In this document: positions 19,838-29,091 of the stretch, one piece after another
Position numbering within the stretch: the first letter of the stretch is position 1
Layout of the letters: each line of letters begins with the position of its first letter
NCBI RefSeq assembly: GCF_004405125.1
Contig: NZ_SORX01000001.1
Location: 441,780 to 505,779, forward strand
Direction: 5' to 3'
DNA length: 64,000 nucleotides
Source of the DNA: Jeotgalibacillus salarius
Lineage (GTDB): Bacteria; Bacillota; Bacilli; Bacillales; Jeotgalibacillaceae
Program-made: the position numbers and the translations under genes
Notes under the pieces: model-generated
Seen by the model: only the letters and a program-made list of their open reading frames with translations
Told to the model about the DNA's origin: nothing
Databases searched by the model: none

Positions 19838-20648
19838 ATCTAAAATTATCAATATCGTCTTTGCCTCTATATTAGCGATTTTATTTTTAATCCCGCTTGT
19901 ATGGATGGTCTCCACTTCTTTCAAATCAGACTTTGAAGCAATCGGCGGAGGAACATTTTTTCCTCAGGAGTTCACTTTTCAGAATTATATTAGCACTTTA
20001 ACGAGCACTAGCGTTCCAATTTTAAGATGGTTATTTAACTCTTTATTTGTCGGCTTTGCTGGCGTAGCCATTGTAGTAGTAATTGATTCAATGGCTGCAT
20101 ATGCACTTGCCCGTCTTGACGTACCATTTAAGAAGGTATTGTTCCCATTGTTTGTCAGTACATTAATGATTCCCTGGGTAATTACTTTCCTTCCACTCTA
20201 TCAGCAGTTCAGTAACCTGGGTCTGCTCAATACTTATGCTCCACTAATTCTGCCTTATTCAGCAAATGCATTTGGTGTATTCCTTTTATACCAGTTTTTC
20301 CGTTCTTTCCCAAAAGAGCTTGAAGAAGCAGCACGGATGGACGGCGCAAATAAATGGCAAATTTTCATGAAGGTCGTCATTCCTTCTGCAAGACCGTTGA
20401 TTGCAACACTTGCGATTTTTACATTCATGGCAATCTATAATGACTTCCTGTGGCCTTTAGTTACAACGAGTACACCCGAAATGAGAACGGTAACAACGGG
20501 AATTGCCATCATGCAACAGGGCAGCTTTGTATCATCTTATGGGCAGCTTATGGCACTTACAACTCTAGCTACAATTCCAATTCTGATTGTTTTCCTGATC
20601 GGTCAGAAATGGTTTATCAGAGGGATTACGCAATCAGGTATCAAGTAA
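19830..20648 (+). CDS. Sugar ABC transporter permease (MalG type)
   Basis: The 272-residue membrane protein has six predicted helices and the EAA loop FPKELEEAARMDGANKWQIF (about residues 168-187). The C-terminal GLITKWFIRGITQSGIK-like ending is typical of MalG partners. I chose the ATG at 19830, which has AAAGGAG 6 bp upstream and overlaps the preceding gene. A terminator follows the stop at 20652. Confidence 0.93.
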   Translation: MRKSKIINIVFASILAILFLIPLVWMVSTSFKSDFEAIGGGTFFPQEFTFQNYISTLTSTSVPILRWLFNSLFVGFAGVAIVVVIDSMAAYALARLDVPFKKVLFPLFVSTLMIPWVITFLPLYQQFSNLGLLNTYAPLILPYSANAFGVFLLYQFFRSFPKELEEAARMDGANKWQIFMKVVIPSARPLIATLAIFTFMAIYNDFLWPLVTTSTPEMRTVTTGIAIMQQGSFVSSYGQLMALTTLATIPILIVFLIGQKWFIRGITQSGIK

Positions 20649-20651
20649 TCA

Positions 20652-20678
20652 AAAGCCGCCCAGAGCGGCTTTTGTTTT
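20652..20678 (+). terminator. Terminator after the sugar permease genes
   Basis: AAAGCCGC and GCGGCTTT pair around a four-base loop and are followed by TGTTTT. The GH43 gene begins 13 bp later, so read-through is probably needed for its expression unless it has its own promoter. Confidence 0.8.
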
Positions 20679-20690
20679 AGGAGTGATGTT

Positions 20691-22073
20691 GTGAAAAAGT
20701 CAGTTTTAACTGGTATCGTTATATTTGCTGCAGGTATCGGACTTGCTGCTTGTACACCCGATGAATCATCAGACTCTGTTTCAACAGAATACACAAAAGA
20801 ATTCTATAATCCGATTTTGCCCGATGGCGCTGATCCATGGATGACTAAACATGAAGATACGTATATATATACTCATACAACAGGAAGCAATATTACCATA
20901 TGGCAATCTGACAGCCCAACTTCGATGATGAATGCAGAATCAAAAGTCGTGTGGGAACCTACGCCCGGAACTGAAAATAGCCAAAATATCTGGGCACCGG
21001 AAATTCATTTTATTGATGGAAAATGGTACGTATACTATGCAGCAGATGGTGGCGGCAGCCAGCACAGAATGTATGTACTGGAATCTGAAAATGAGGATCC
21101 ATTCTCTGAATATACTGATGTTGGACAAATTACAGATCCTACTGATAAATGGGGAATTGATGGCACAGTCATTGACCAGGACGGAGAATTATTTTACGTC
21201 TGGTCAGGCTGGGAAGGTGATGAAAATGTCAGTCAGCATACCTATATCGCAGGTATGGAGAGCCCTAAAGAACTGAATACAGATAGAGTTGAACTCTCAA
21301 GACCCGAGTATGATTGGGAAATGGAAGGTGGCGAACCGTCCATTAATGAAGGTCCACAGATTCTATACACTGAAGATTATATTCATATTGTATACTCAGC
21401 AAGCGGAAGCTGGAGCGACTTTTATAAACTCGGGATTTTAACTGCAGAAAAAAATGCTGATTTACTTGATCCGGATTCATGGACAAAACAGGAAGATCCT
21501 GTATTTCAAAGTGGTAACAATGTATTCGGACCGGGTCACGCCTCTTTTGTTGAATCACCCGACAGCTCGGAGCAGTGGATCGTATACCATGCTGCTAAAG
21601 AACAAGGATCAGGCTGGACGAGAAATGTTCGTATGCAGCCATTTGAAATTAACGAAGACGGATTCCCTGAATTCGGAGAACCCGTTCCAGTCACTGAACC
21701 GTTGCCACTTCCCGCCGGTGATCCAGTCAATATTACTAAATACACACCCGAGGATATTGAAACTGAAGGAGAAATGACTGATGAGGGTATTTTAGCTGAA
21801 ACGGACCAATCCCTCACCATTCAATATGATGCACCTGAAGCCGGAGAATACTACCTCTACCTTTACTGGAGAAGCAATGGCGCTGTAACAGTGAATGGCT
21901 CGACAGACTCAGGTGACACGTTTACATTTTTCAATAATAATCAAGGCCTTCAAGATGAACCGCTGGCTGTAAGTTCATATAGGCTTAATCTTGAAGAAGG
22001 TGAAAACACAGTCGAGTTAAGTGTTACAAATGGTACGTTTGATTTGGATCACATTGAAATGAAAGATCACTAA
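20691..22073 (+). CDS. Glycoside hydrolase family 43 lipoprotein
   Basis: The 460-residue protein has a lipoprotein signal (lipobox LAAC), so it is anchored outside the membrane. A five-bladed propeller follows. The catalytic base is in PDGADPW, the modulating aspartate in WGIDGTVIDQDG and the acid in SINEGPQILY. The last 115 residues (APEAGEYYLYLYW ... DLDHIEM) form a CBM6/35-like beta-sandwich. GH43 enzymes are mostly alpha-L-arabinofuranosidases or beta-xylosidases; with the galactose genes beside it, arabinose side chains of arabinogalactan are a plausible target (inferred). The start is GTG at 20691, preceded by AGGAG. Confidence 0.88.
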   Translation: MKKSVLTGIVIFAAGIGLAACTPDESSDSVSTEYTKEFYNPILPDGADPWMTKHEDTYIYTHTTGSNITIWQSDSPTSMMNAESKVVWEPTPGTENSQNIWAPEIHFIDGKWYVYYAADGGGSQHRMYVLESENEDPFSEYTDVGQITDPTDKWGIDGTVIDQDGELFYVWSGWEGDENVSQHTYIAGMESPKELNTDRVELSRPEYDWEMEGGEPSINEGPQILYTEDYIHIVYSASGSWSDFYKLGILTAEKNADLLDPDSWTKQEDPVFQSGNNVFGPGHASFVESPDSSEQWIVYHAAKEQGSGWTRNVRMQPFEINEDGFPEFGEPVPVTEPLPLPAGDPVNITKYTPEDIETEGEMTDEGILAETDQSLTIQYDAPEAGEYYLYLYWRSNGAVTVNGSTDSGDTFTFFNNNQGLQDEPLAVSSYRLNLEEGENTVELSVTNGTFDLDHIEMKDH

Positions 22074-22097
22074 GAGTTACAGATGATGTTCTTTTTA

Positions 22098-22136
22098 AAA
22101 AAAGCTGTCCAACCGGTCGAATTGGACAGCTTTTTT
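22098..22136. terminator. Bidirectional terminator between the GH43 and epimerase-like genes
   Basis: AAAAAAGCTGTCCAA and TTGGACAGCTTTTTT pair around CCGGTCGAA. T-runs on both strands serve the two convergent genes. Confidence 0.9.
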
Positions 22137-23074
22137 CAATCTATGTCTTCCACAGTAATCTTAAAAATCCACGTATGCTCATCCTCTGAAGGAATTTTTG
22201 CGATCCTGTCGATCTTATTTGCAACGTACACATCGTCGTACATTCCAGTTGATGGCTGGAGTGAGAAGTTATAATCGCCAAGCCAGCCTCCCTGATTTTT
22301 AAATATTGAGAGATAAGGGACTTTGTCCGGATCGAATGAATAATAGAGCGACTTGCCAATGTCACCCTGAACGGCTCTGCACCATCCATTGTTAAGTTTT
22401 TTAGCAAAATAAAATTTTTCAACATTCTGCGAGTCTTTAGGTGCCATTACCGACAAGTCTATTTCTTCTTTTGTATCTTTTGATTTTGTAATAGGGTACG
22501 GGTGATGTGTTCCCCATGCGCCGAGATGCTCGTTATCCGGTTCTATACTGATAATTTCATCACATTCTTCTGGCACTTCAATTTTTGTATGGTTATTCAT
22601 GTTGAGCAGAATACTCGGCGCCCAGATATATGCAAATGGCGCTTCTCCAGTGTTCATTGCTCTGTATCTTACTTCCAGTCCGTTTTCCAGTAAAGTGATT
22701 GTCTTTTTAAGCACGTACGGAAAAACAGGACTTTTCACTTCAAGCGTAATACCATTATCGAGTTTTTCGGCTATCTGCCAGACCATCGACCAGACCTCTC
22801 CATGATCCGGTACTTTCCGGTTATTAATCGGGTGAGGCCCTCCATCAACACCGGGAAATAAATCATCGTACCCGCCTGGTGTATACTCTCCAAACATTGA
22901 TCCATAATGGGGCATCGGCAACTGTTCAACTTTTGCTTGATAGAACCACTCATAATCTGCTGTTTTATCGTAAAAACTTGCTACTTTGCCTCCAAAGTCC
23001 GGCAGAATGACTGCCTTAAGATATTCATTTTCTAAAATAATTGCTTCAAGTCCTTTATATGTTTCAATTTTCAT
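22136..23074 (-). CDS. Aldose-epimerase-like protein of unknown substrate
   Basis: The 312-residue soluble protein has the galactose-mutarotase fold pattern: an N-terminal ENEYLKAVILPDFGGKVASFYDK, then GGYDDLFPG, WAPSILLNM and a late LQPSTGMYDDVY. It is not an ordinary GalM: the classic NHTYFNL and HGG motifs are missing. It may handle a sugar released by the GH43 or GH2 enzymes. ATG at 23074 has GGGGTG 6 bp upstream; a GTG at 23083 is the alternative. Convergent with the GH43 gene. Confidence 0.7.
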   Translation of the reverse strand: MKIETYKGLEAIILENEYLKAVILPDFGGKVASFYDKTADYEWFYQAKVEQLPMPHYGSMFGEYTPGGYDDLFPGVDGGPHPINNRKVPDHGEVWSMVWQIAEKLDNGITLEVKSPVFPYVLKKTITLLENGLEVRYRAMNTGEAPFAYIWAPSILLNMNNHTKIEVPEECDEIISIEPDNEHLGAWGTHHPYPITKSKDTKEEIDLSVMAPKDSQNVEKFYFAKKLNNGWCRAVQGDIGKSLYYSFDPDKVPYLSIFKNQGGWLGDYNFSLQPSTGMYDDVYVANKIDRIAKIPSEDEHTWIFKITVEDID

Positions 23075-23154
23075 CACATTCACCCCGGCTATTCACTTCT
23101 ATAATAGTTATGTAGCCTCCGTGCAGGGTTTCAAACCAGCCTTACAAAGTTTTG

Positions 23155-23667
23155 TTACTCAATCATCCTTAGTGCCAGACCAATTAATATACTTCCGCCA
23201 ATCACTTCACTGAACCTTCCGGCAGTCAATGTAACAATGCCGCCAATTGCAAAGCCCACCCTCGTCATTAAAAATGCAGCAAAACCGAAGAAGATCAGCT
23301 CATGCCAGTCTGACAGATCTGTGATGCCAAGTGTGATGCCGATCGACAGGCTGTCCAGACTGACTGCAATACAAAATGCGATCCATTTCAGCGGCGTCAG
23401 TGTGATTGGCTGTTCGCGTTTCGTTTTAAAGCCGGCGAAGATCATTTGAAGACCAATAAAAATAAGCAGCAGCGTTCCAAACCAGTTCATTGCGTCAAGC
23501 AGTGCCGAACCAATCAGCATTCCCGCTGCCGGCAGGATCATATGTAATAAACCAATCAATATACTAATCACCCATTTAATTGTGGCAGTGACTGGCTGGG
23601 ACCCTGCTGCAATACTGGCTGACAGGGCATCCATTCCCAGTGCCAGCGCAAGAAAGATTGTCCACAT
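23155..23667 (-). CDS. mntP: Putative manganese efflux pump
   Basis: The 170-residue membrane protein has six predicted helices and the MntP motif LALGMDALSASIAAG with its acidic residue in helix 1. A second, related motif, AVSLDSLSIGITLG, lies in helix 4, an internal duplication typical of the family. It should export Mn(II). Bacillus keeps this gene (ywlD) directly between ywlC and ywlE; here two islands of 11-14 kb separate it from both. AGGGGG precedes the ATG at 23667; the frame extends upstream to 23688. Confidence 0.85.
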   Translation of the reverse strand: MWTIFLALALGMDALSASIAAGSQPVTATIKWVISILIGLLHMILPAAGMLIGSALLDAMNWFGTLLLIFIGLQMIFAGFKTKREQPITLTPLKWIAFCIAVSLDSLSIGITLGITDLSDWHELIFFGFAAFLMTRVGFAIGGIVTLTAGRFSEVIGGSILIGLALRMIE

Positions 23668-23996
23668 ACTGCTCCCCCTTTTGTTCAATAGAATATTGTA
23701 TGAAGCTGAGGGATAAATATGTTAATCCAGAATTAAGTTATATGATTAAAGCTGATGGAGAAGTTAACTTATTTCAGATGTTCTCCATAAAATGACAGGT
23801 GAGTCTCAACACCAAAAACAGTTATAAGAAACCCTGCTGTATTCATTCCTATTCGTATAAGACCTTTTGATCCGCTCCTTGATCCTCAACAATTCTTTAC
23901 TGCAGTTCATCCTTCAAATGAATCAACTTTGTTCATTAAATCACCGATTCTATTAAACCTTCATATAATACTGAAAATAATAGTTTGGAGGATAAA
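23668..23996. other. Intergenic gap between mntP and the dehydratase gene
   Basis: AT-rich with no recognisable gene or repeat family. A TATAAT at about 23965-23970 could be the -10 of the downstream dehydratase gene, but no good -35 is seen at the right distance. No dispersed element or 21-bp array is present. Confidence 0.5.
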
Positions 23997-25835
23997 ATGA
24001 AACCAAAATTGAAAGTTCTGTTTACTATTTTTTGTGATTGCGTAGTAATCTTTACGGCTGTTATTAGTGCGTCTTTACTGCTGAATACTGGACAAGTTCC
24101 CTGGTTAGAATCTTTATATTTATCATTGCTTTTATGTGGTGTCTTAGTTGGTGGATTATATTATTACGACCTTTATCGAAGCACCTATAAGTACATTAGT
24201 CACCATGAGTTTTTCTACTTTGCCAGGGTAGTCATGTTGGGTTTTTTATTCATCTATACGCTCAACATTTATTTAAATCTTTTTGAGTTCATATCAATCT
24301 CAGTCTATTTTGTCTTTTTAAGCTGGTGCTTCAGTGTAACTGGAATATCTTTAATCCGAATAGGCGTAAGGCTTCACTACAGTTTTAAGAATAAAGGAAA
24401 CTACAAAGGAAAAAGAACGTTAATCATCGGTGCCGGTGAAGCAGGCCTCCTTGTTTTAACTCAATTAAAAAAGTCTGCTGATTCCCCACTCTACCCGGTC
24501 GTATTTTTGGATGATGATCTTTCAAAAGTTGGAACAAAACTATATGGAGTTCCTATAGAAGGTACCATCAACAAAGTGGAGGAATTTATTCACAAACATA
24601 AGATCGAAACGATTATTATTGCGATTCCCTCTGCCACCACTTCAGAAATCAAAGACATCGTGCAGTATTGCAGTAAAACACGTGTAGAAATAAAAATTCT
24701 TCCAAAAATTAATGATATTATTCATGGCAGATTGGATAAAACGATTAGAGATGTTAACGTAGAGGATTTATTAGGAAGAGAACCTATCAGACAGGATTTG
24801 AAGCTCATTTCAGGTTACTTAGCTGATAAAACAGTTTTAGTCAGTGGAGCAGGAGGTTCAATTGGTTCTGAAATTTGCCGGCAGGTCGCCAGGTTCGAAC
24901 CAAAAAAGATTCTGTTATTAGGGCATGGAGAAAATAGTATTTATTTGATCGAAAGAGAACTTCACGAAAAATTTCCTGAGCTAACATTCATCCCTGTCAT
25001 TGGTGACGTACAGGACTTAGCAAGAATTAAAAGCATTTTTGACCACTTTCGTCCTGATGTCGTATTTCATGCGGCCGCTCATAAACATGTGCCATTAATG
25101 GAAGAGAACCCTTCTGAGTCAGTTAAAAACAATGTAATGGGAACAAAAAACATGGCTGATTGCGCTAATATGTTCAATGTTGAACAATTTGTCTATGTTT
25201 CTACTGACAAAGCGGTTAATCCTACGAGTGTAATGGGTGCTACAAAAAGACTTGCTGAGCTGTATATTCAATCTGTTCATTCATCCAGTAAAACGCGTTT
25301 TGCCACGGTCCGTTTCGGCAATGTATTAGGCAGTCGGGGAAGTGTAATTCCTTTGTTTATGAATCAAATACGAAGTGGAGGACCCGTTACTGTTACTCAT
25401 CCGGACATGACACGCTTTTTTATGACCATTCCTGAAGCTGTACAGCTGGTATTACAGGCTGGCACACTCGCAAAAGGTGGAGAGACCTATGTGCTGGATA
25501 TGGGAAAGCCTGTTAAAATCTATGATTTAGCTAAAAATCTGATTATACTATCAGGATTAATTCCTGAGCATGACATAGATATTCAATTTACCGGCATGCG
25601 ACCAGGTGAAAAGCTCTATGAAGAACTCTTTTCTCAAGAAGAAGGAAATAATGCAACGAAGCATGAGCTGATTTTTGTCGCCAAACCTTCAGTTGCCAAC
25701 CTGGATGTGATCATGCTCCAGATAAAAGGCTTACTGCAGCACGTGAGATTGACTGGCAGCTATACCTCTTCTTCGGATATAAAAAAAATGATCAAAGAAA
25801 TCATTCCTTCCTACACCTATGATAAAAAGGAATAG
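23997..25835 (+). CDS. UDP-N-acetylglucosamine 4,6-dehydratase, membrane-bound (CapD/PglF/EpsC type)
   Basis: The 612-residue protein has four to five N-terminal membrane helices and a first Rossmann region (LIIGAGEAGLLVLTQL, about residue 138). A C-terminal extended SDR domain has the NAD motif VSGAGGSIGSEICRQV (about 281). The catalytic area reads YVSTDKAVNPTSVMGATKR, with Met in place of the usual Tyr, as in PglF and CapD. It makes the 4-keto-6-deoxy intermediate for bacillosamine-type sugars. GGAGG lies 6 bp before the ATG. It converges on the rest of the exopolysaccharide operon, an unusual arrangement. Confidence 0.93.
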   Translation: MKPKLKVLFTIFCDCVVIFTAVISASLLLNTGQVPWLESLYLSLLLCGVLVGGLYYYDLYRSTYKYISHHEFFYFARVVMLGFLFIYTLNIYLNLFEFISISVYFVFLSWCFSVTGISLIRIGVRLHYSFKNKGNYKGKRTLIIGAGEAGLLVLTQLKKSADSPLYPVVFLDDDLSKVGTKLYGVPIEGTINKVEEFIHKHKIETIIIAIPSATTSEIKDIVQYCSKTRVEIKILPKINDIIHGRLDKTIRDVNVEDLLGREPIRQDLKLISGYLADKTVLVSGAGGSIGSEICRQVARFEPKKILLLGHGENSIYLIERELHEKFPELTFIPVIGDVQDLARIKSIFDHFRPDVVFHAAAHKHVPLMEENPSESVKNNVMGTKNMADCANMFNVEQFVYVSTDKAVNPTSVMGATKRLAELYIQSVHSSSKTRFATVRFGNVLGSRGSVIPLFMNQIRSGGPVTVTHPDMTRFFMTIPEAVQLVLQAGTLAKGGETYVLDMGKPVKIYDLAKNLIILSGLIPEHDIDIQFTGMRPGEKLYEELFSQEEGNNATKHELIFVAKPSVANLDVIMLQIKGLLQHVRLTGSYTSSSDIKKMIKEIIPSYTYDKKE

Positions 25836-25859
25836 ACTCGTTCTTTCAGATTATTTGCC

Positions 25860-25907
25860 GCTCCATTTTTAATAAGAGGACATTTTTCCTCCTGTTAAAA
25901 ATGGAGC
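25860..25907. terminator. Bidirectional terminator between convergent exopolysaccharide genes
   Basis: GCTCCATTTTTAA and TTAAAAATGGAGC form a perfect 13-bp stem, with an inner GAGGA/TCCTC pairing. It ends both the dehydratase gene and the minus-strand operon. Confidence 0.8.
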
Positions 25908-25912
25908 TTAAT

Positions 25913-26935
25913 TTATGAAGAATTTTGATTGATCCTTTGATATACCTTTCGTATATCATCTGATTCCTGTGACGAAAAAACGGCTCTGTCCTTTAATCCG
26001 CCAACTCCATTTGCAATCCCCACAATTTGTGTTGGCCGCTCTATACGATCAACCACAATATCCCCTTCACGACCAATAATGCCCCCCGCAACCATCCTGA
26101 TTCCGTCAAGCAGATTTTCTCCCTGAATCGATGAATAAAAATTTTTTATATAGTCTTCAAGATACAAAATGGCGTGTGGAAATGCAGAACGCACATCCAA
26201 ACGGTAAAGGTGTATGTTTTTCTTTGATGCTTTTTTAATAAAATTTTTGGTGAAGTTATCAATACCGCCATCAAGCGCAAGTCCATCTGCCTTAATACTT
26301 TTTGAATAAGATGGCGGAATGACAGCAGATGCAGAGGTAAATGATACAAGTCCATCGCATATCCCCTTATTAACATCAGCAGCTTTAAACAGACTAATCT
26401 TTGACTTTGTATAAGCAGGCAGCAAATGATTTAAAGCCTTAATAATCTCCATAGCCTTCTGTTCATTTCTTGAGCCAAGGTGAATCTCTGCTCCTCTTTC
26501 TGCGAGCCTCAATGAGAGTTTAGAGCCGAGATTCCCTGCCCCGTAAACTATAATTTTCTTTCCTTCCAAATCATCATTGAAGTAATGACGCAGAAAAAAA
26601 TCTGCAGCTTCCAAAGTCGTGTCATTTGGTTTATAGGTGACCACAACTGCATGTTGGACTGTTTTACTGGCAATTGAAAGTAAGTCCAGATCTTTCTTCA
26701 TTTCTATATCCACAAGTATATACTTTACTTTTTTATCTATTAATTGAAACAACGTCTCCGCTGACTGTTGATCAACAACCAAAAAATTTATGGCTTCAAA
26801 CCCCCATGCTTCTCTTCTGGGTAAAACGGCAAAGGAATTAGTTTTTCTCGCAGTTGTCCCGACCGTTGCAATTCTCTGGTCGTTACTACACTTATAGCTC
26901 ATAATCTCTTGTTCTACCGCACTTTTCAAGTCCAT
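25913..26935 (-). CDS. NAD(P)-binding protein of unknown function in the exopolysaccharide operon
   Basis: I do not recognise a specific family for this 340-residue soluble protein. A Rossmann motif, KIIVYGAGNLGSKLSLRLAE, at about residue 126 is followed by IHLGSRNEQKA, a layout seen in glutamyl-tRNA reductase, shikimate dehydrogenase and amino-acid dehydrogenase folds. Residues 200-240 (SFTSASAVIPPSY, LALDGGIDNFT) look like a substrate loop. The C-terminus RMVAGGIIGREGDIVVDR is unusual. It is the last gene of the operon, so a sugar or amino-acid modification of the polymer is conceivable (inferred). AAGGTG precedes the ATG. Confidence 0.65.
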   Translation of the reverse strand: MDLKSAVEQEIMSYKCSNDQRIATVGTTARKTNSFAVLPRREAWGFEAINFLVVDQQSAETLFQLIDKKVKYILVDIEMKKDLDLLSIASKTVQHAVVVTYKPNDTTLEAADFFLRHYFNDDLEGKKIIVYGAGNLGSKLSLRLAERGAEIHLGSRNEQKAMEIIKALNHLLPAYTKSKISLFKAADVNKGICDGLVSFTSASAVIPPSYSKSIKADGLALDGGIDNFTKNFIKKASKKNIHLYRLDVRSAFPHAILYLEDYIKNFYSSIQGENLLDGIRMVAGGIIGREGDIVVDRIERPTQIVGIANGVGGLKDRAVFSSQESDDIRKVYQRINQNSS

Positions 26936-26956
26936 TCATTCACCTTCTTGTTAAAA

Positions 26957-28114
26957 TCAGACTTTTGATTCCGCAAGAAAATTCTTTAAGTGTTTAATTA
27001 TCTTATTCTGATCTTCTACAGACAGGTTTGAACTTGAAGGCAGACAAATGCCGGTTTCAAATAATTCGTCACATATACTTTGATTGTCAGCATGTTTGAC
27101 GTAATCACAGCCTGTATACAACGGCTGTGCATGCATCGGCTTCCACAAACGACGTGTTTCAATATTGTATTGTTCAAAACGTTTTACTATGGTTTCAGGC
27201 GTATCCCTGAAACAGGACAGATTCATCTTTAAAGTTGTCAGCCACCTGGTAGAACATCCATGAATTTCTTTTGTAAAAGAAATCCCTTTAATTTCATGCA
27301 GCGCTTCATAATAACGCCTGAAAACATTTCGCCTCGCCTCGATCCGTTGATCAAGCACGGACATTTGTGCACACCCAATTGCAGCAAGCACATTACTCAG
27401 CCGATAATTATAACCTACTTCACTATGCTGATAGTAATCAGCCGGATCTTTAGCCTGAGTAGACCAATAACGTATTTTTTCCAAACTACTTGCATCATCT
27501 GAAACAACCATTCCCCCATTTGAAGTGGTAATAATTTTATTTCCGTTGAATGAGAACACACCATACTTTCCTATTGTCCCGCTTGACATTCCTTCGTGAG
27601 TAGCTCCGAGAGATTCTGCTGCATCTTCTATGATAGGTACTTCGTAATGATCACAAATTGCTTTCAGCTTTTTCAGATCGGCACTTTGACCATATAGATT
27701 CACAACCAGTACAGCTTTGGGGAGCATTCCTTTTTTTTCATATTTACGAAATGCAGTCCTTAATGCTTCAGGACTCATATTCCAGCCTTCGGGTTCAGAA
27801 TCGATCAGTACAGGTACTGCAGCCATATATAGAATCGGATTGACACTTGCAACAAAAGTAAAGCTTGAACAGAAAACGATATCTCCTTCCTTAATACCAG
27901 AAGCTCTGAGTGCAAGGTGAATGCCTGCAGTACCTGAAGTTAAAGCCACTGCTCCACCAGCTCCCGTATATTTTATAACGGCCTGTTCAAACTTCTGAAG
28001 ATGCGGTCCCACTGGTGCAATCCAGTTCAATTCAAAGGCTTCATTGATCAACTGCTGTTCCTGTACACCCATGTGAGGAATCGAGAGGTGTATTCGGCTG
28101 TTGTCATTCTTCAC
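26957..28114 (-). CDS. DegT-family aminotransferase for UDP-4-amino-4,6-dideoxy-GlcNAc (PglE type)
   Basis: The 385-residue PLP enzyme should add the 4-amino group to the product of the dehydratase. It opens RIHLSIPHMGVQEQQLINEAFELNWIAP-like, the PglE-type start. It has TSGTAGIHLALRA for the phosphate, EDAAESLG, and the PLP lysine in SFNGNKIITTSNGG (about residue 190). The start is GTG at 28114, which I keep because no better ATG lies at the N-terminus. With the neighbours it completes a bacillosamine-type route. Confidence 0.88.
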   Translation of the reverse strand: MKNDNSRIHLSIPHMGVQEQQLINEAFELNWIAPVGPHLQKFEQAVIKYTGAGGAVALTSGTAGIHLALRASGIKEGDIVFCSSFTFVASVNPILYMAAVPVLIDSEPEGWNMSPEALRTAFRKYEKKGMLPKAVLVVNLYGQSADLKKLKAICDHYEVPIIEDAAESLGATHEGMSSGTIGKYGVFSFNGNKIITTSNGGMVVSDDASSLEKIRYWSTQAKDPADYYQHSEVGYNYRLSNVLAAIGCAQMSVLDQRIEARRNVFRRYYEALHEIKGISFTKEIHGCSTRWLTTLKMNLSCFRDTPETIVKRFEQYNIETRRLWKPMHAQPLYTGCDYVKHADNQSICDELFETGICLPSSSNLSVEDQNKIIKHLKNFLAESKV

Positions 28115-28168
28115 GATTTCACCGGCCCTCCGCTTATAATTGCCTTACTCAGCATTCACTTGAAGTCC

Positions 28169-29080
28169 TCAAACTAAGCTGGACAATGCCTCTTCCAGTC
28201 CCGAATGTAAAAATACATAATCCCAGGTCAGACATTGTTTTAATGAATGATCGTAATTTGCTGATATTAGTGGGGGTTCCTTAATCACTAGGTCACTCAG
28301 ATTTTCATTAACAAATGTAAATGGAAGATGATATTTTTTTTGAAATTGTTGAGCCCACTGGTATCTTGTTGTAATAACATGTAGATCAAGCGCAATATAT
28401 TCCAGTAATTTGGTGGAGGTCTGAATATTAAAAGGGTATTGATCAGGCATATAATTAAGACCGTATATTGCCTGAGCAGCCACTGAAGGTACGTCAGAAT
28501 AAGGTATTTTTCCGGTAAATGTTATATTACTTTCATCCTTAAATCTGTTGTACAAATCATCTTCTACTGCACCAATTAAGAGGAGAGAGTGTTTCTTTTG
28601 ATGGGTTTTGAAATGGTTCAGCACTTTATGTATTCCTCTGGACTTGGAAATGGATCCGCAATATACGAAGTCATATGATTTTTTGGTCAGCTGCTGATTA
28701 AAAAAAGAGGTATGAACTCCCATATCCCGCTGAATTGACGGAACATGATCACTGAATTGATAGGCCTGCTCTACAAGTTCATTAAGAAAAATTCGAAGGT
28801 CGGGACGGGTATTCACCACTTTTTTCAGCCTATTTTTTACCTTTGGAAAGTAACCTGTGGATAAAGAGGCATATTCATGAATTCTAGGGATCTTTAACTG
28901 ATTGCGGTATTCAATACCCGGGAAGCTCCAAATCGCGTCAGCCTCACGTTCATCAGCCTCAGGGGATTGATCATAATTAATTAATTGAAAAGGAACATCT
29001 CTGTTTTCAAAATAGGAAACCGCTGCTTCTATTTGTGGTAAATACGCTTTATGAGAGTGTTTAATTAATATATTTTTCAT
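28169..29080 (-). CDS. Glycosyltransferase, group-1-like
   Basis: The 303-residue protein is short for GT4. It has a central YDFVYCGSISKSRGIHKVLNHF and a C-terminal STKLLEYIALDLHVITTRY, equivalent to the donor-binding region of GT-B enzymes. The N-terminal domain is poorly conserved and may have a degenerate acceptor site. It probably adds one sugar to the repeat unit. GAGG lies 5-6 bp before the ATG. Confidence 0.72.
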   Translation of the reverse strand: MKNILIKHSHKAYLPQIEAAVSYFENRDVPFQLINYDQSPEADEREADAIWSFPGIEYRNQLKIPRIHEYASLSTGYFPKVKNRLKKVVNTRPDLRIFLNELVEQAYQFSDHVPSIQRDMGVHTSFFNQQLTKKSYDFVYCGSISKSRGIHKVLNHFKTHQKKHSLLLIGAVEDDLYNRFKDESNITFTGKIPYSDVPSVAAQAIYGLNYMPDQYPFNIQTSTKLLEYIALDLHVITTRYQWAQQFQKKYHLPFTFVNENLSDLVIKEPPLISANYDHSLKQCLTWDYVFLHSGLEEALSSLV

Positions 29081-29091
29081 TTTTTCCTCAC

